Source: Enterobacter sp. 10-1 (GTDB taxonomy: Bacteria > Pseudomonadota > Gammaproteobacteria > Enterobacterales > Enterobacteriaceae). From it: a stretch of DNA of 64,000 nt. The stretch covers positions 1,178,001 to 1,242,000 of the forward strand of contig NISF01000001.1 in assembly GCA_002270295.1 (NCBI GenBank), written 5' to 3'. The notes beneath the pieces are model-generated. The model worked only from the letters and a program-made list of their open reading frames with translations. It ran no database searches and had not been told where the DNA came from. This document shows positions 43,821 through 53,059 of this stretch, piece by piece. Position 1 is the first letter of the stretch, and each line of letters starts with the position of its first letter. A program made the position numbers and the translations under genes.

Positions 43821-44675
43821 ATGTCAGAAGTTGCTGAACAGGCGATGCCTGGAGACTGGCTCGATTTTCGTCGTGATGCCGAAACGGGCATTGAAAGCGT
43901 TAACGCCCACTTTACGGGTCACGCCTATGATAGCCACGATCATGAAGAGCTACTTCTGGGCGTAACCCTGCAGGGTTCACAGCGCTTCAGCTGCCATCGC
44001 ACGGTACATACCAGCACGCCGGGCAAGGCCATCCTCATCGAGCCCGGCGCTGTGCATGATGGTTACGCCGCCCAACGCGATGGCTTCACGTATTCCATGT
44101 TGTATATTCCGCAACGGTGGGTGTCGGACAGCTTCCGCCAGCGTGGTATGGGGGATATTTCGCTAATACAGGCGGCTTTTCGCCATACCCTCACGGATGA
44201 CCGCGCGTTAATTGCGTCGATCTCCCGGGCTTTTGATGCGCTACACAACGGCGAGGGGAGGCTTGCACGGGATGAAAGTCTGGACAGATTGCTGGCTCAC
44301 CTCACACCCCATGTCGAACTGAAGCCCTCGGAAGAGCTGACCGACTCTCGCATCAAAATGAACCGGGTCAGGGATTATTTGTATGAGCATCTGGCAAGAA
44401 ATCCCGGACTTGATGAGCTGGCAAAGGTCAGCGGTATCGATCGCTTTCGCTTAAGCCGCCAGTTCAAGGCTGCATTCGGTCAGTCGCCTCATGCCTATCT
44501 TGTCAGGCTACGCCTTCGCACCGCGCGCGGGCTGTTGGCCCGAGGATTTGCTCCGTCGCTGGTGGCGTCGCAGACGGGGTTCGCCGACCAAAGTCATTTA
44601 GGCCGCTGGTTCAGACGCGCTTACCGTATGTCTCCTGCGGCATTCCAGAATCACTGCTCAAACGTTCTATACTGA
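43821..44675 (+). CDS. AraC-family regulator with cupin sensor
   Basis: A 284-residue protein with an AraC_binding cupin domain (about 15-110, HDHEELLLGVTLQGSQRF) and a C-terminal HTH (about 180-280, LDELAKVSGIDRFRLSRQFK, then GFADQSHLGRWFRR). Start ATG 43821 is preferred over GTG 43815. It is followed after 55 bases by a DUF2000 gene, a frequent neighbour of this type of AraC regulator. Confidence 0.83.
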   Translation: MSEVAEQAMPGDWLDFRRDAETGIESVNAHFTGHAYDSHDHEELLLGVTLQGSQRFSCHRTVHTSTPGKAILIEPGAVHDGYAAQRDGFTYSMLYIPQRWVSDSFRQRGMGDISLIQAAFRHTLTDDRALIASISRAFDALHNGEGRLARDESLDRLLAHLTPHVELKPSEELTDSRIKMNRVRDYLYEHLARNPGLDELAKVSGIDRFRLSRQFKAAFGQSPHAYLVRLRLRTARGLLARGFAPSLVASQTGFADQSHLGRWFRRAYRMSPAAFQNHCSNVLY

Positions 44676-44730
44676 TATTCCGCCGTCATGTGAACATGCC
44701 TGCTTCGTAGTTAAAAACGGGAATATTTGA

Positions 44731-45141
44731 ATGACGTTTGACACCAAAATTGCATTTATCGTGAGAGATGACTTACCTGACTGGCAGCGCCTGAATGTTG
44801 TGGCATTTCTGGCTACGGGGATTGCTTCTGCGGCTCCGGAAATTATGGGTAAACCTTACGTCGATTCGCTAGGCCGGCATTATGGCAACATGTCCGGCCA
44901 GCCCATGCTGATTTTTGAGGCGGACCTTGAAAAACTGCAGGCGGTTCACCGTAAGGCGCTGGAGCGGGAAGTGACCATCATTCCTTATATTCATGCCATG
45001 TTCTCCACCGGGCATGATGAGGCAAATCGCGAAGTATTTATCGCCGCCGATGCGGATAATCTGGACTTCGTCGGTATCGGTATCCGCGGCCATAAAAAAG
45101 CGGTGGATAAGGTTATAAAGGGTTTATCCCTGCATAAATAG
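44731..45141 (+). CDS. DUF2000 family protein
   Basis: A 136-residue protein with the DUF2000 pattern: KIAFIVRDDLPDWQRLNVVA, FLATGI and, near the end, FVGIGIRGHKKAVDKVIKGL. The fold is peptidyl-tRNA-hydrolase-like in related structures, and the function is unknown. It is probably co-transcribed with the AraC gene. Confidence 0.78.
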   Translation: MTFDTKIAFIVRDDLPDWQRLNVVAFLATGIASAAPEIMGKPYVDSLGRHYGNMSGQPMLIFEADLEKLQAVHRKALEREVTIIPYIHAMFSTGHDEANREVFIAADADNLDFVGIGIRGHKKAVDKVIKGLSLHK

Positions 45142-45385
45142 TTTACCGCCACAGCGGGGCCTGGCAGCGATTCCTTTCCTGAACCTCTGCACTTCGTCAG
45201 TCCGAAAGTATCCCGGCCCCGCATCAACATCGCTTTTCACCTGATTGCTGCCTGACGGAGATGAAACGCGTTGCTTGCTCTCTTTATGGCCGGTGTTTTC
45301 CGCATAGTCAGGCGCCGGCGGCGATTCAAACTGGGGAATGTTCCGTTATGGGCGGCTCAATATGAGCTACTGAGCCGATGTAAAG

Positions 45386-45679
45386 TCAGAAAATATTTTC
45401 GAGCAGCGGAGCCTTCATACTGGCATCGAAGGGAATAATTTCCGCTTTAGCTATTTTTAATTTTTGGAATGGGTCCTGGCGGAGACGTTCTTCCAGAGAT
45501 TCGAGGTTGTCAGATTTTGCAAGTATGACGCCGCCATTACGGGGAATTCTTCTTCCTGATGCCAGAAACACGCCATCGGAGTAGCCTTGTTTAAGCCACT
45601 CAACATGTGCAGGTATTTGAGAATCAACTTCTTCGAGTGGTTTTATATAAGTTAAAACAACTACATAAATGATGCTCAT
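45386..45679 (-). CDS. YciI-like protein
   Basis: A 97-residue protein with the YciI ferredoxin-like fold: VVVLTYIKPLEEVDSQIPAH, then HVEWLKQGYSDGVFLASGRR with the conserved histidine and an arginine-rich loop. Start 45679 has AAGGAC upstream; the frame is open 6 codons further. Possible small-molecule dehydrochlorinase/isomerase-type enzyme; activity unknown. The 244 bases upstream of its stop, back to the DUF2000 gene, show nothing clear. Confidence 0.75.
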   Translation of the reverse strand: MSIIYVVVLTYIKPLEEVDSQIPAHVEWLKQGYSDGVFLASGRRIPRNGGVILAKSDNLESLEERLRQDPFQKLKIAKAEIIPFDASMKAPLLENIF

Positions 45680-45861
45680 TTTAAAGTCCTTATGCAAAGA
45701 AAGCCTTAAAATGCTACCACCGCAGGAAGTAAAGCTGAAGCAGTAAGATAAGCGCCCGGCATATTAGCGTCGCAGACGGGATGGCGACAGCGACGCTATT
45801 ATGGCGGTGGAAAATTACCGGTATAAGGACATATGGGGGTTGGCTATAAAACCGACCTTAA

Positions 45862-46233
45862 TTACTTCTGCAGGATCTGCCCAACATCGATACGATTTCC
45901 ATCCGGGTCGGCGAAAACAAATGCCCGAATACCATAATCTTTATCTTCCAGGCCTTTAATAATCCTGGCGCCAATTTCCTGACAACGGGCGTACAGGGCA
46001 TTTGCATCATCAACCAGAAGATGTGCGACAGGCCACGAGGACGCTTTGTGCCGCGGCTGGAGAGTCAAATGTAGCTCAGCCTCTTCACGCTTTATGATCA
46101 TAAAACCCAGCGGATCTCCGTTTTCAAAAACGGCCTTGAAGTTCAGCCCGTTGATATAGAACTCTTTGGCAATCATGATGTTTTTAACGGGTAACACGGC
46201 GGCTATACGACCAAATCTGACAAGATGCTGCAT
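45862..46233 (-). CDS. VOC-family (glyoxalase/bleomycin-resistance fold) protein
   Basis: A 123-residue protein with two beta-alpha-beta-beta-beta units: AAVLPVKNIMIAKEFYINGL at the start and FVFADPDGNRIDVGQ at the end, the standard VOC pattern. GAGG lies 6 bases before ATG 46233. Such proteins bind hydrophobic drugs (for example bleomycin-type) or are metalloenzymes; which applies here is not visible. Confidence 0.75.
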   Translation of the reverse strand: MQHLVRFGRIAAVLPVKNIMIAKEFYINGLNFKAVFENGDPLGFMIIKREEAELHLTLQPRHKASSWPVAHLLVDDANALYARCQEIGARIIKGLEDKDYGIRAFVFADPDGNRIDVGQILQK

Positions 46234-46575
46234 GATCAACCTCAATATTGTTAATCAATGAATAGCATAGCGCTGGGCGGTGCTGGAGCTACGCGGCTGG
46301 GCGGTGCCAGATGATTGATGAAGATATAATATTTCCCCTCGGGGTGAAATTGAAACTTTTGCGGCGCGTGACCAGACCTTATTTACCCGCGCTCCTCCGG
46401 GTCATTAACGCCGGCCTCCGGCGCTGGGCAGGCTATTTGATAAACCGCGTTCGGCATCCGCGCCGGCTGCGCTTTCCTTGCGGAGCTGGCTGATGCAGGG
46501 GCAGGGCGGCCCCTGATGATTATTTAGTAAAAAATCCGCCTTTATCCGGAAGGGGCGGGCAGCGTTTTGGCGCCG
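46234..46575. other. 342-base gap with a hairpin before the salvage cluster
   Basis: CAGGGGC (46496-46502) and GCCCCTG (46509-46515) pair around AGGGCG. This is a possible terminator region for the minus-strand gene cluster that ends at 46576. A 60-codon plus-strand frame here looks random (R- and L-rich, no ribosome binding site). Confidence 0.4.
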
Positions 46576-47691
46576 TTAGTCCATCCAGTCGTCGATAATC
46601 GCCCCGTACAGTCGCTCAGCCTCGTCCAGCCGGCTGAGCAGGCAGTACTCGTCGGTCTGGTGGGCCATCGACGGTTCGCCGGGGCCGAGAATAATGCAGG
46701 GCGGATTATCCAGCGCGGGCAGCAGCAGGGAGGCGTCGGTAAAGTAGGGCACAACGCGCGGCTCCAGCGGCCTGTCGTGCAGCGGCTGGCAGCGCCGATA
46801 AATCTGCGCTATCCATGCGTGCCTCTCTTCGCTCAGCACCGCGGGCAGATCGACCAGCGTGGAGAGCGTCACGCTCTCGCCAAGCAGCGAGCTCAGCCGC
46901 TGTCGAATGGTGGCGTGCTGTAAATTGGGCGCGCTGCGGATATCCACATCAAAACGCGCTCGGTCCGGCACGGAATTAATATTTAGCCCGCCCTCAATGC
47001 GCCCGACGTTCAGCGTGGGCTGCTTCATCAGCGGATGCGGCGCTCCCGGCGAAAAATGGCGGATCTTACCCAGGGCATCCGCCGCCAGATAGATAGCATT
47101 AATCCCCAGCTCCGGCATCGCCCCGTGGGCGGTTTTCCCCCGGGTTTCACAGCGCAGCCACAGCGCCCCTTTATGGCCGATAACCGGGTAGTTGGCGGTG
47201 GGTTCGCCGACGATCAGCGCGCCGATCTCCGGCAGCGGAGCGGACTCGATCAGCGCCCGCGCGCCGTCGCAGCCGGTTTCTTCCCCGCCGGTGATGAGCA
47301 GCACCGCGCCGCGTCCGGCGAGGATCTCCTCCCGCCGCCGGACGCAGGCGACGGCGAACGCCGCTATCGCCGCTTTCATATCGCTGGAGCCTCGTCCGTA
47401 AAGACGCCCGTTCTCGATCTGCGAGCCGAAGGGGTCATACCGCCACCGCGCATTGCCGAGCGGAACGGTATCCAGATGGCCGGTAAAGGCCAGCGGTTTA
47501 CCGGCCGCCGCTCCCGGCAGACGAGCAATCAGATTGCTGCGCCCTTCGCCGAACGACGACAGCGAAATCTCGAAGCCGCTATCGCGAAGCCAGTCGGCAA
47601 AAAAACGCATGCAGTCGGCTTCGTTTCCCGGCGGATTGATGGTGTTAAAGCCCAGCAGATGCCGGGCCAGTTCGAGGGTGGTGGTCGCCAT
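46576..47691 (-). CDS. M20-family (ArgE/DapE) deacylase
   Basis: A 371-residue zinc amidohydrolase. Metal and catalytic motifs are FTGHLDTVP (about 68-76), RGSSDMKAA (about 99-107) and GGEETGCDGA (about 133-142, with the general-base glutamate). The dimerisation domain lies in the middle. Members remove N-acyl or N-formyl groups (ArgE, DapE, and YlmB, which deformylates a thiamin-derived pyrimidine in Bacillus). It is the last gene of a minus-strand series from the ABC ATPase gene, touching the upstream gene by one base. Substrate unknown. Confidence 0.85.
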   Translation of the reverse strand: MATTTLELARHLLGFNTINPPGNEADCMRFFADWLRDSGFEISLSSFGEGRSNLIARLPGAAAGKPLAFTGHLDTVPLGNARWRYDPFGSQIENGRLYGRGSSDMKAAIAAFAVACVRRREEILAGRGAVLLITGGEETGCDGARALIESAPLPEIGALIVGEPTANYPVIGHKGALWLRCETRGKTAHGAMPELGINAIYLAADALGKIRHFSPGAPHPLMKQPTLNVGRIEGGLNINSVPDRARFDVDIRSAPNLQHATIRQRLSSLLGESVTLSTLVDLPAVLSEERHAWIAQIYRRCQPLHDRPLEPRVVPYFTDASLLLPALDNPPCIILGPGEPSMAHQTDEYCLLSRLDEAERLYGAIIDDWMD

Positions 47692-48446
47692 CAGCCGCGT
47701 TCCGTCAGCCAGTCGAGGCAGTTAATCCACAGCTGGCGATAGCCGGGCCATTTGGCAAACTCCTCGGGCAGCCAGTGTGCGGACATATCGCTGGTCCACA
47801 CCAGCGAACGCCCCTGCTGATATTCGCGCACCGCCAGCAGCGGATGCCCGGTGCCGGCAACGGTCGCCAGCAGCCTGCCTTCCGGGTGCATTTCCACTTC
47901 GTTATAGCCCAGCAGCCACGGCCACTCGCCCGGAATATCGTTAAACAGCGCGTGGGATTCGGTCACTTCGGCATAGCAGCCCTCCGGGGTTTCAATGCGA
48001 TCGTCCCACGCCAGGCAGCGCACCGGCAGAACTTTCTCCACCGCGGTATGGCGATAGCGCGCGCTGCCGTTAATCCCCTGGAAGCTGTAATAGCCGCCAA
48101 TCATCATCAGCGAGCCGCCGGCAGCAACGTAGTCATGCAGCAGCGTCAGACGGTTGGCGGTACGGCGGCTTTTCAGCCAGGTGTCCGGGTGCAGCAGCAG
48201 CGTGTTGGCGCCAATATCCGACAGGATAATCGCATCCCACTGCTGCAGTTCCTCCTGCGTCAGCGGGAACTCGGTTGCCGCCGCGTGGGCCGGCATATAG
48301 GTGATGGCATAGTGGCTATCGGCCAGCGCCGCCAGGAAATCCGTCGCGCCGTTGTGCCAGGTAGCGGTAGCAAACTGATCGAAGCCTTTAACGTGCGTTG
48401 AGGTGCTGGTCCAGGATTCACCGACCAGTAAAATTTTCTTCTTCAT
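47691..48446 (-). CDS. Glutamine-amidotransferase-fold protein (GATase1-like)
   Basis: A 251-residue protein of the class I amidotransferase-like fold (PF07090-type, sometimes annotated as cytoplasmic glutamine amidotransferase): ILLVGESWTSTSTHVKGFDQ, then DAIILSDIGANTLLLHPDTW and GGSLMMIGGYYSFQG. At the nucleophile elbow GGYYS replaces the cysteine-containing G-x-C-x-G of true amidotransferases, so glutaminase activity is doubtful. It lies in tandem between the phosphotriesterase-like and M20 genes. Confidence 0.7.
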   Translation of the reverse strand: MKKKILLVGESWTSTSTHVKGFDQFATATWHNGATDFLAALADSHYAITYMPAHAAATEFPLTQEELQQWDAIILSDIGANTLLLHPDTWLKSRRTANRLTLLHDYVAAGGSLMMIGGYYSFQGINGSARYRHTAVEKVLPVRCLAWDDRIETPEGCYAEVTESHALFNDIPGEWPWLLGYNEVEMHPEGRLLATVAGTGHPLLAVREYQQGRSLVWTSDMSAHWLPEEFAKWPGYRQLWINCLDWLTERG

Positions 48447-48461
48447 TATGACCTTTCCTTT

Positions 48462-49541
48462 TTATCCGCCAAATACCCGCTGGGGATTTCTAATCATCAA
48501 GGTTTCAAGCTGTTCGCCGCTGACGCCGTGGCGCCGCAAGCGAGGAACAAAATGCTTGAGTATGTAGCCGTAACCGTGGCCGCCGTAGCGGGTGAGCATG
48601 GTTTTCAGGAAAACGTCCTGCGACAGCAAAACCTGCTGGATATAGCCGTCGTCAATCAGCTCCCGAATGGCGCGGGCGTTCTCCTCGTCGGAGGGCGACT
48701 GCGCCGACTCATCGGCGTAGTAGTAGCTCATGCCGATCATGTCGTATTCGAGAAACGCCCCGCGCTGCGCCAGCTCGCGCTGATAGCGCTTATCGGCAAA
48801 GCTGGGATTCATATGGCACAGCACCGTATGGCGCAGATCGGCCCCTTCCTGTTCGAGAATATCCAGCACCCGATGACCAAGCCGCTCCCAGCCCGGTAGG
48901 TGGACCTCGATCGGTACGCCGGTCGCGGCGCTGGCCCGGCCCGCCGCGCGCAGGGACTTCTCTTCATCCGGGGTGAAGCGGCTGGATATGCCGATCTCGC
49001 CGATCACCCCGGCGACGATCTCCGGCTTCTCCTCCGCGCCGCCGAGGTCGTAGATCAGACTCTCGGTCAGCTGTTCGACGCTGCTGCTCTTCACCCACTC
49101 GGGGTGCGACGGCTCCAGATAGAAGCCGGTGCCCATAATAATGTTCAGCCCGGTCAGACGAGCGATGCGCGCCAGCGCCTGCGGATCGCGGCCAATGCCG
49201 ATATTGGTCGGATCGACCACCGTTTCCCCGCCAAGGGCGCGATATTTCGTCAGCTCTTCAATCGCCACGTCGACGTCAAACAGCTGGCAGTTATCGCGGC
49301 TGATCAGCGGGTTCAGCGACAGCTCGCCGAGGTTTTCCATCTTCACCGGCATTTCGGCAAGATGGCGATCGCTACAGCAGCAGGGCGGAACCCATTTGCC
49401 GGAGGCATCCAGCAGGATATGCTCATGCATCAGCGTTACGCCCATCTCGCTGACCGGCAGCGGGCCAAGCACCGTCATCACGCAGCCGCTGCTGATGCCG
49501 ACCGGCAGCGGAGTGGGGTGGCGAAAAATTGATCCTTTCAT
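48462..49541 (-). CDS. Phosphotriesterase-family metal hydrolase
   Basis: A 359-residue TIM-barrel amidohydrolase with binuclear metal ligands: H39 and H41 (LMHEHILLD), bridging-type E182 (GVIGEIGISS, the Glu variant seen in PHP-type members instead of carbamylated Lys), H214 (IEVHLPGW), H243 (LCHMN) and D309 (LSQDVF). An unusual CCC run (54-56) follows the first motif. Family members are lactonases, esterases and phosphodiesterases. The cluster context suggests lactone or phosphoester cleavage of the imported compound. Confidence 0.83.
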   Translation of the reverse strand: MKGSIFRHPTPLPVGISSGCVMTVLGPLPVSEMGVTLMHEHILLDASGKWVPPCCCSDRHLAEMPVKMENLGELSLNPLISRDNCQLFDVDVAIEELTKYRALGGETVVDPTNIGIGRDPQALARIARLTGLNIIMGTGFYLEPSHPEWVKSSSVEQLTESLIYDLGGAEEKPEIVAGVIGEIGISSRFTPDEEKSLRAAGRASAATGVPIEVHLPGWERLGHRVLDILEQEGADLRHTVLCHMNPSFADKRYQRELAQRGAFLEYDMIGMSYYYADESAQSPSDEENARAIRELIDDGYIQQVLLSQDVFLKTMLTRYGGHGYGYILKHFVPRLRRHGVSGEQLETLMIRNPQRVFGG

Positions 49542-49544
49542 GAG

Positions 49545-50555
49545 CTATCCTTTCGCCGCTGAGCGCGTGGGGTTAAGAATGCGGGTGTTCAGCCAGATAG
49601 CCAGCAGGATAATGGTGCCGGTGGCGATCTGGGTGTAGAACGGCGAGATATGCGACAGGATCAGCCCGTTCTGAATGACCGCAATCGACAGCGCGCCGAG
49701 CAGCGTGCCGATAATGGTACCGAAGCCGCCGAACAGGCTGGTGCTGCCGAGTACAACGGCGGCAATGACCTGCAGTTCGAAGCCTTCCCCCTGGTTGGAT
49801 GAGCCGCTGCCGAGGCGCGCGGTAATAATCATTCCGGCCAGCGCGGCGGCCATTCCGCTGATGATGTACACCCTCATAGTCACCGCTTTGGTGTTAATCC
49901 CGCTGCGCCGTGCGCCCTCGGCGTTGGCGCCGATAGCCGTAACGTAGCGGCCAAAGCGCATATGATTCAGCACGATATGCCCGATAACCAGAACCATAAC
50001 GCCGATCAGCGCCGGCATGGGGATACCCACGACCCAGGCGCGCCCGATAAAGGTAAACAGGCTGTCGGCGGGAACCGGAATCGAATAGCCCTGGGTCACC
50101 AGCAGCGCGATGCCGCGAACAACGGCCAGGGTGGCGAGGGTGACGATAAACGCCGGAATGCCTTCATAGGCAATAAAGAAGCCGTTAATGGCGCCGACTA
50201 ATCCGCCGAGCAGCAGACCGCCGAGCAGCACCACCGGCCACGGTAAACCCCAGCTGTTGAGGGCGATGGCGGAGAGCGCGCCCACCAGCGCGAGGGTGGA
50301 GCCCACCGACAGGTCGATGCCGCCGGTGGTAATCACCAGGGTCATCGCGGTCGCCACGATCAGCAGCGGGGCGCTCTGGCGAATGATATTCAGCCAGTTG
50401 GTACCGGTAAGGAAGTTGCTGGTAATGAGCGAAAACACCACGCAGCAGAATACGAAAAACAGCGCGATGCTGACCACGCCCGAGTGGTTATGCAGCAGGC
50501 GCCGGGGCAGCGAATGCTGGATCATGCGGGAGCTGCTTAAGTTCATGATACTCAT
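49545..50555 (-). CDS. ABC transporter permease (RbsC/BPD_transp_2 type)
   Basis: A 336-residue inner-membrane protein with eight to ten helices and the sugar/nucleoside permease signature ITTGGIDLSVGSTLALVGAL (about 75-95) and GANAEGARRSGIN near the EAA-type loop. It acts with the ATPase 9 bases upstream and the binding protein at 53060. Ribose-type importers take sugars, nucleosides or autoinducer-2. Confidence 0.88.
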   Translation of the reverse strand: MSIMNLSSSRMIQHSLPRRLLHNHSGVVSIALFFVFCCVVFSLITSNFLTGTNWLNIIRQSAPLLIVATAMTLVITTGGIDLSVGSTLALVGALSAIALNSWGLPWPVVLLGGLLLGGLVGAINGFFIAYEGIPAFIVTLATLAVVRGIALLVTQGYSIPVPADSLFTFIGRAWVVGIPMPALIGVMVLVIGHIVLNHMRFGRYVTAIGANAEGARRSGINTKAVTMRVYIISGMAAALAGMIITARLGSGSSNQGEGFELQVIAAVVLGSTSLFGGFGTIIGTLLGALSIAVIQNGLILSHISPFYTQIATGTIILLAIWLNTRILNPTRSAAKG

Positions 50556-50564
50556 CCTGTTACC

Positions 50565-51347
50565 TCAGTGTGCAGCCGCAGAGCGGGCGGTGAATTTTTC
50601 GCCCACGATCAGGTTAACGATATCGCTCAGGCTGGTGTCGGCCACCCGGCGGTCGGCGACGTTGGTGCCTTCATACATCACCATGATCCGGTCACAGACC
50701 AGGAACAGGTCCTGCAGGCGGTGGGTGATCAGAATGACGCTTACGCCGCGAGCGGAAACGCGGCGGATAAGCTCCAGAACCGCTTCCACTTCCGCAACGG
50801 CCAGCGCGGCAGTGGGCTCATCCATAATCAGCACCTTGGGGTCAAAAGCCGCCGCGCGGGCGATGGCGATGGCCTGGCGCTGGCCGCCGGAGAGATTGCG
50901 TACCAGCAGACGGGTATCGGGAATAGAAATACCCAGCCCCTTTAGCATCTCCCGCGCGTCGGCGTGCATTTTGGCCTCGTCGAGGAAGGGGATGCCGAGC
51001 ACCGATTTCATCGGCTCGCGGCCCATAAACAGGTTACCCGCGACGTCGACCGTGTCGCACAGCGACAGATCCTGATACACCATCTCGATATGGCAGCGGC
51101 GAGAGTCCGCCGGATTGGTAAACTGGTGCTGTTCGCCATCGATGCGGATGGTGCCGCTGGTGGGGATCACCGCCCCGGATAGCACTTTGGTCAGGGTTGA
51201 TTTCCCCGCGCCGTTATCGCCCACTAAGCCCAGCACTTCGCCCGGAGCCAGCTCCAGGTTCACGCCGCGCAATGAGCGTATCGACCCGTAGGTCTTGGTG
51301 ATATTGATCATCTCTACCCTTGGCGGGGTAGTTTGTGGCTGCTGCAT
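50565..51347 (-). CDS. ABC transporter ATP-binding protein (single-domain RbsA-like)
   Basis: A 260-residue ATPase with Walker A GDNGAGKST (about 43-51), signature LSGGQRQAIA and Walker B VLIMDEPTAAL. RbsA-class proteins have two ATPase halves (about 500 residues); this one has a single copy, as in FrcA/XylG-like short forms, so it presumably dimerises. It is the first gene of the minus-strand series; two GTAAACCGGTTTAC palindromes lie upstream. Confidence 0.87.
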   Translation of the reverse strand: MQQPQTTPPRVEMINITKTYGSIRSLRGVNLELAPGEVLGLVGDNGAGKSTLTKVLSGAVIPTSGTIRIDGEQHQFTNPADSRRCHIEMVYQDLSLCDTVDVAGNLFMGREPMKSVLGIPFLDEAKMHADAREMLKGLGISIPDTRLLVRNLSGGQRQAIAIARAAAFDPKVLIMDEPTAALAVAEVEAVLELIRRVSARGVSVILITHRLQDLFLVCDRIMVMYEGTNVADRRVADTSLSDIVNLIVGEKFTARSAAAH

Positions 51348-51428
51348 CCGATCACTCCCATCGCTATTGCCGGGAAAATGTTCGCCCTTCCGGGTAAAAG
51401 AACTCCATCCAACACGGCTTACACCCTT

Positions 51429-51442
51429 GTAAACCGGTTTAC
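51429..51442. promoter_or_regulatory. LacI-type operator O1 upstream of the ABC operon
   Basis: GTAAACCGGTTTAC, a perfect 14-bp palindrome with the central CG typical of LacI/GalR operators, 82 bases upstream of the ATPase start. Confidence 0.75.
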
Positions 51443-51601
51443 CTGCGGAGTGGAGCTTTCACAAGCACGGTCAGGTCAAACGCTATTTAAGATATTTGTT
51501 CGCCAGTTAGAACATTGCAGCATCCGTGCCAGGGCAGAAAAAACACAGCAGCCCCATTACTTAACTCTCTGTAAAAGAAAGAATTTATTAACGGTTTATA
51601 A

Positions 51602-51615
51602 GTAAACCGGTTTAC
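51602..51615. promoter_or_regulatory. LacI-type operator O2 upstream of the ABC operon
   Basis: A second exact copy of GTAAACCGGTTTAC, 173 bases from O1 centre to centre and between O1 and the lacI-like gene. The spacing allows repression by looping. Confidence 0.75.
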
Positions 51616-51692
51616 TAATTATAATCAACAGATTTTGAGTTGAACGTTTTTTGCGCCAAAACTGGGCGCTTTTGCGCCATTTTGGGACGCGC

Positions 51693-52715
51693 TTAACAAA
51701 TCTTGATCGAATCGCGACCGATCCATTCCACCGGCAGGCGGGTTTCCGCCGGGATATCTTTCTCGTTATTCAGCAGGCGCAGCATGATGCTCACCGCGGT
51801 GCGGCCCAGCTCGCGCGCGGGCTGGCGAATGGTTGAGATGCGCGGCTGGGTAAAATCGGCATAGTTTGCGTCATCGAAGCCGACCAGCGACAGCGCCTCC
51901 GGCGCCTGCAGCCCGCAGGCGCGCAGCCCGTCGAGCAGACCAAGTACCAGATAGTCGCTGGCGGCGAAGACGGCGGTGGGGCGAAGCGGCTGGCTGAACA
52001 GGTGCCGCAGCGCCTGCTGGCCGAACTCGCGCTGGTAGTCGCCGTACATTACCCACTCGGGGGGCCAGCTCAAACCGGCCTGCTCCATCGCGGTGCAGAA
52101 TCCCTGGTAGCGTTCACGGACGCTCATCAGCTTGTCCGGCCCGCCGACGAAGGCGATACGGCGGTGCCCGGCGGCGATCAGCTTTTCCGTCGCAATCCGC
52201 CCACCCTGGACGTTATCGGCAAAGACTTTCGGCACCTTGCTGCCGGGAATGTCCTCATCCAGCAAAACGATGCGCTCGTGACGCTGGATCTCTTTACGCA
52301 GCAGGCCGTTATCGGGGCGGTTGGTGGTGAACAGCAGGCCGTCGACCTGGCAGGTATCCAGCCAGCGAATGAACTGGCACTCTTTTTCCGGATTATTGCG
52401 GGTGATGCACAGCACCAGGCTGTAGCCGCTGGCCGAGGCGGCCTCTTCGGCGGCATCGGCCAGTTCGGCGAAGAAGGGGTTGGTAATATCGGGGAGTACC
52501 AGCCCGAGGGTTTCGCTGCCCCCTTTGCTAAGGCGGCGCGCCAGGCTATTTCCGCGATAGTCCAGCTCGCGGATCGCCGTTTCAATGCGGTCGATAGTTT
52601 CCTGCGGCAGCACAATATTGTTGTTCATATAGCGAGATAAAGTGGCCTTCGACAGTCCCGCCAGCTTTGCCACATCGGATAACAATACGCGTTTTATACT
52701 CATTTCCTGCGCCAT
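51693..52715 (-). CDS. LacI/GalR-family regulator of the salvage cluster
   Basis: A 340-residue protein: N-terminal LacI HTH and hinge helix (about 9-65, LLSDVAKLAGLSKATLSRYM; hinge NSLARRLSKG), then a periplasmic-binding-protein-like effector domain (LGLVLPDITNPFFAELADAA, FDDANYADFTQPRISTIRQP). The start could be 52715 or 52703. Two perfect operators downstream and one near-match upstream indicate that it controls the ABC operon and the binding-protein gene. Confidence 0.88.
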   Translation of the reverse strand: MAQEMSIKRVLLSDVAKLAGLSKATLSRYMNNNIVLPQETIDRIETAIRELDYRGNSLARRLSKGGSETLGLVLPDITNPFFAELADAAEEAASASGYSLVLCITRNNPEKECQFIRWLDTCQVDGLLFTTNRPDNGLLRKEIQRHERIVLLDEDIPGSKVPKVFADNVQGGRIATEKLIAAGHRRIAFVGGPDKLMSVRERYQGFCTAMEQAGLSWPPEWVMYGDYQREFGQQALRHLFSQPLRPTAVFAASDYLVLGLLDGLRACGLQAPEALSLVGFDDANYADFTQPRISTIRQPARELGRTAVSIMLRLLNNEKDIPAETRLPVEWIGRDSIKIC

Positions 52716-52799
52716 TTCTACCAGAGTCGGCTATCTGTAACATAGTTAAGCGCGGTCAATACAGCAATTTCTCGGGCAACAACGACGTTAAATAAATGC

Positions 52800-52875
52800 T
52801 TGACAAAATTTAATCGGCGGAGAATTGTATAGGCAGTTTACCGCATCATCCGGGAAATGATTCCCAAACCCGTTT
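52800..52875 (+). promoter_or_regulatory. Promoter and operator-like site upstream of the binding-protein gene
   Basis: A perfect -35 TTGACA lies at 52800-52805, followed 20 bases later by TGTATA. AAACCCGTTT (52866-52875) matches the AAACCGGTTT operator core at 9 of 10 positions. The remaining 184 bases to the 53060 start show no gene. Confidence 0.5.
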
Positions 52876-53059
52876 AAGTCATTCCAGTCGCGCACCGACA
52901 CGGACCGGTTGCCGGAATGAAATTAAGCAGGTCCAGCCGAACAATCGACGATCGTTCTGGCCATCTGGACGATATTTGCCCGCCAAAAAATAATCCTTCT
53001 GCGTTCGCACCGCGGCGCGGAACTCTGCTGGCTATCAACTATTCCCGATGAGGATACTG

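Noticed and set aside
46311-46493. 60-codon plus-strand frame before the M20 gene
   Set aside because: No ribosome binding site, arginine/leucine-rich random translation, and it overlaps a hairpin region.
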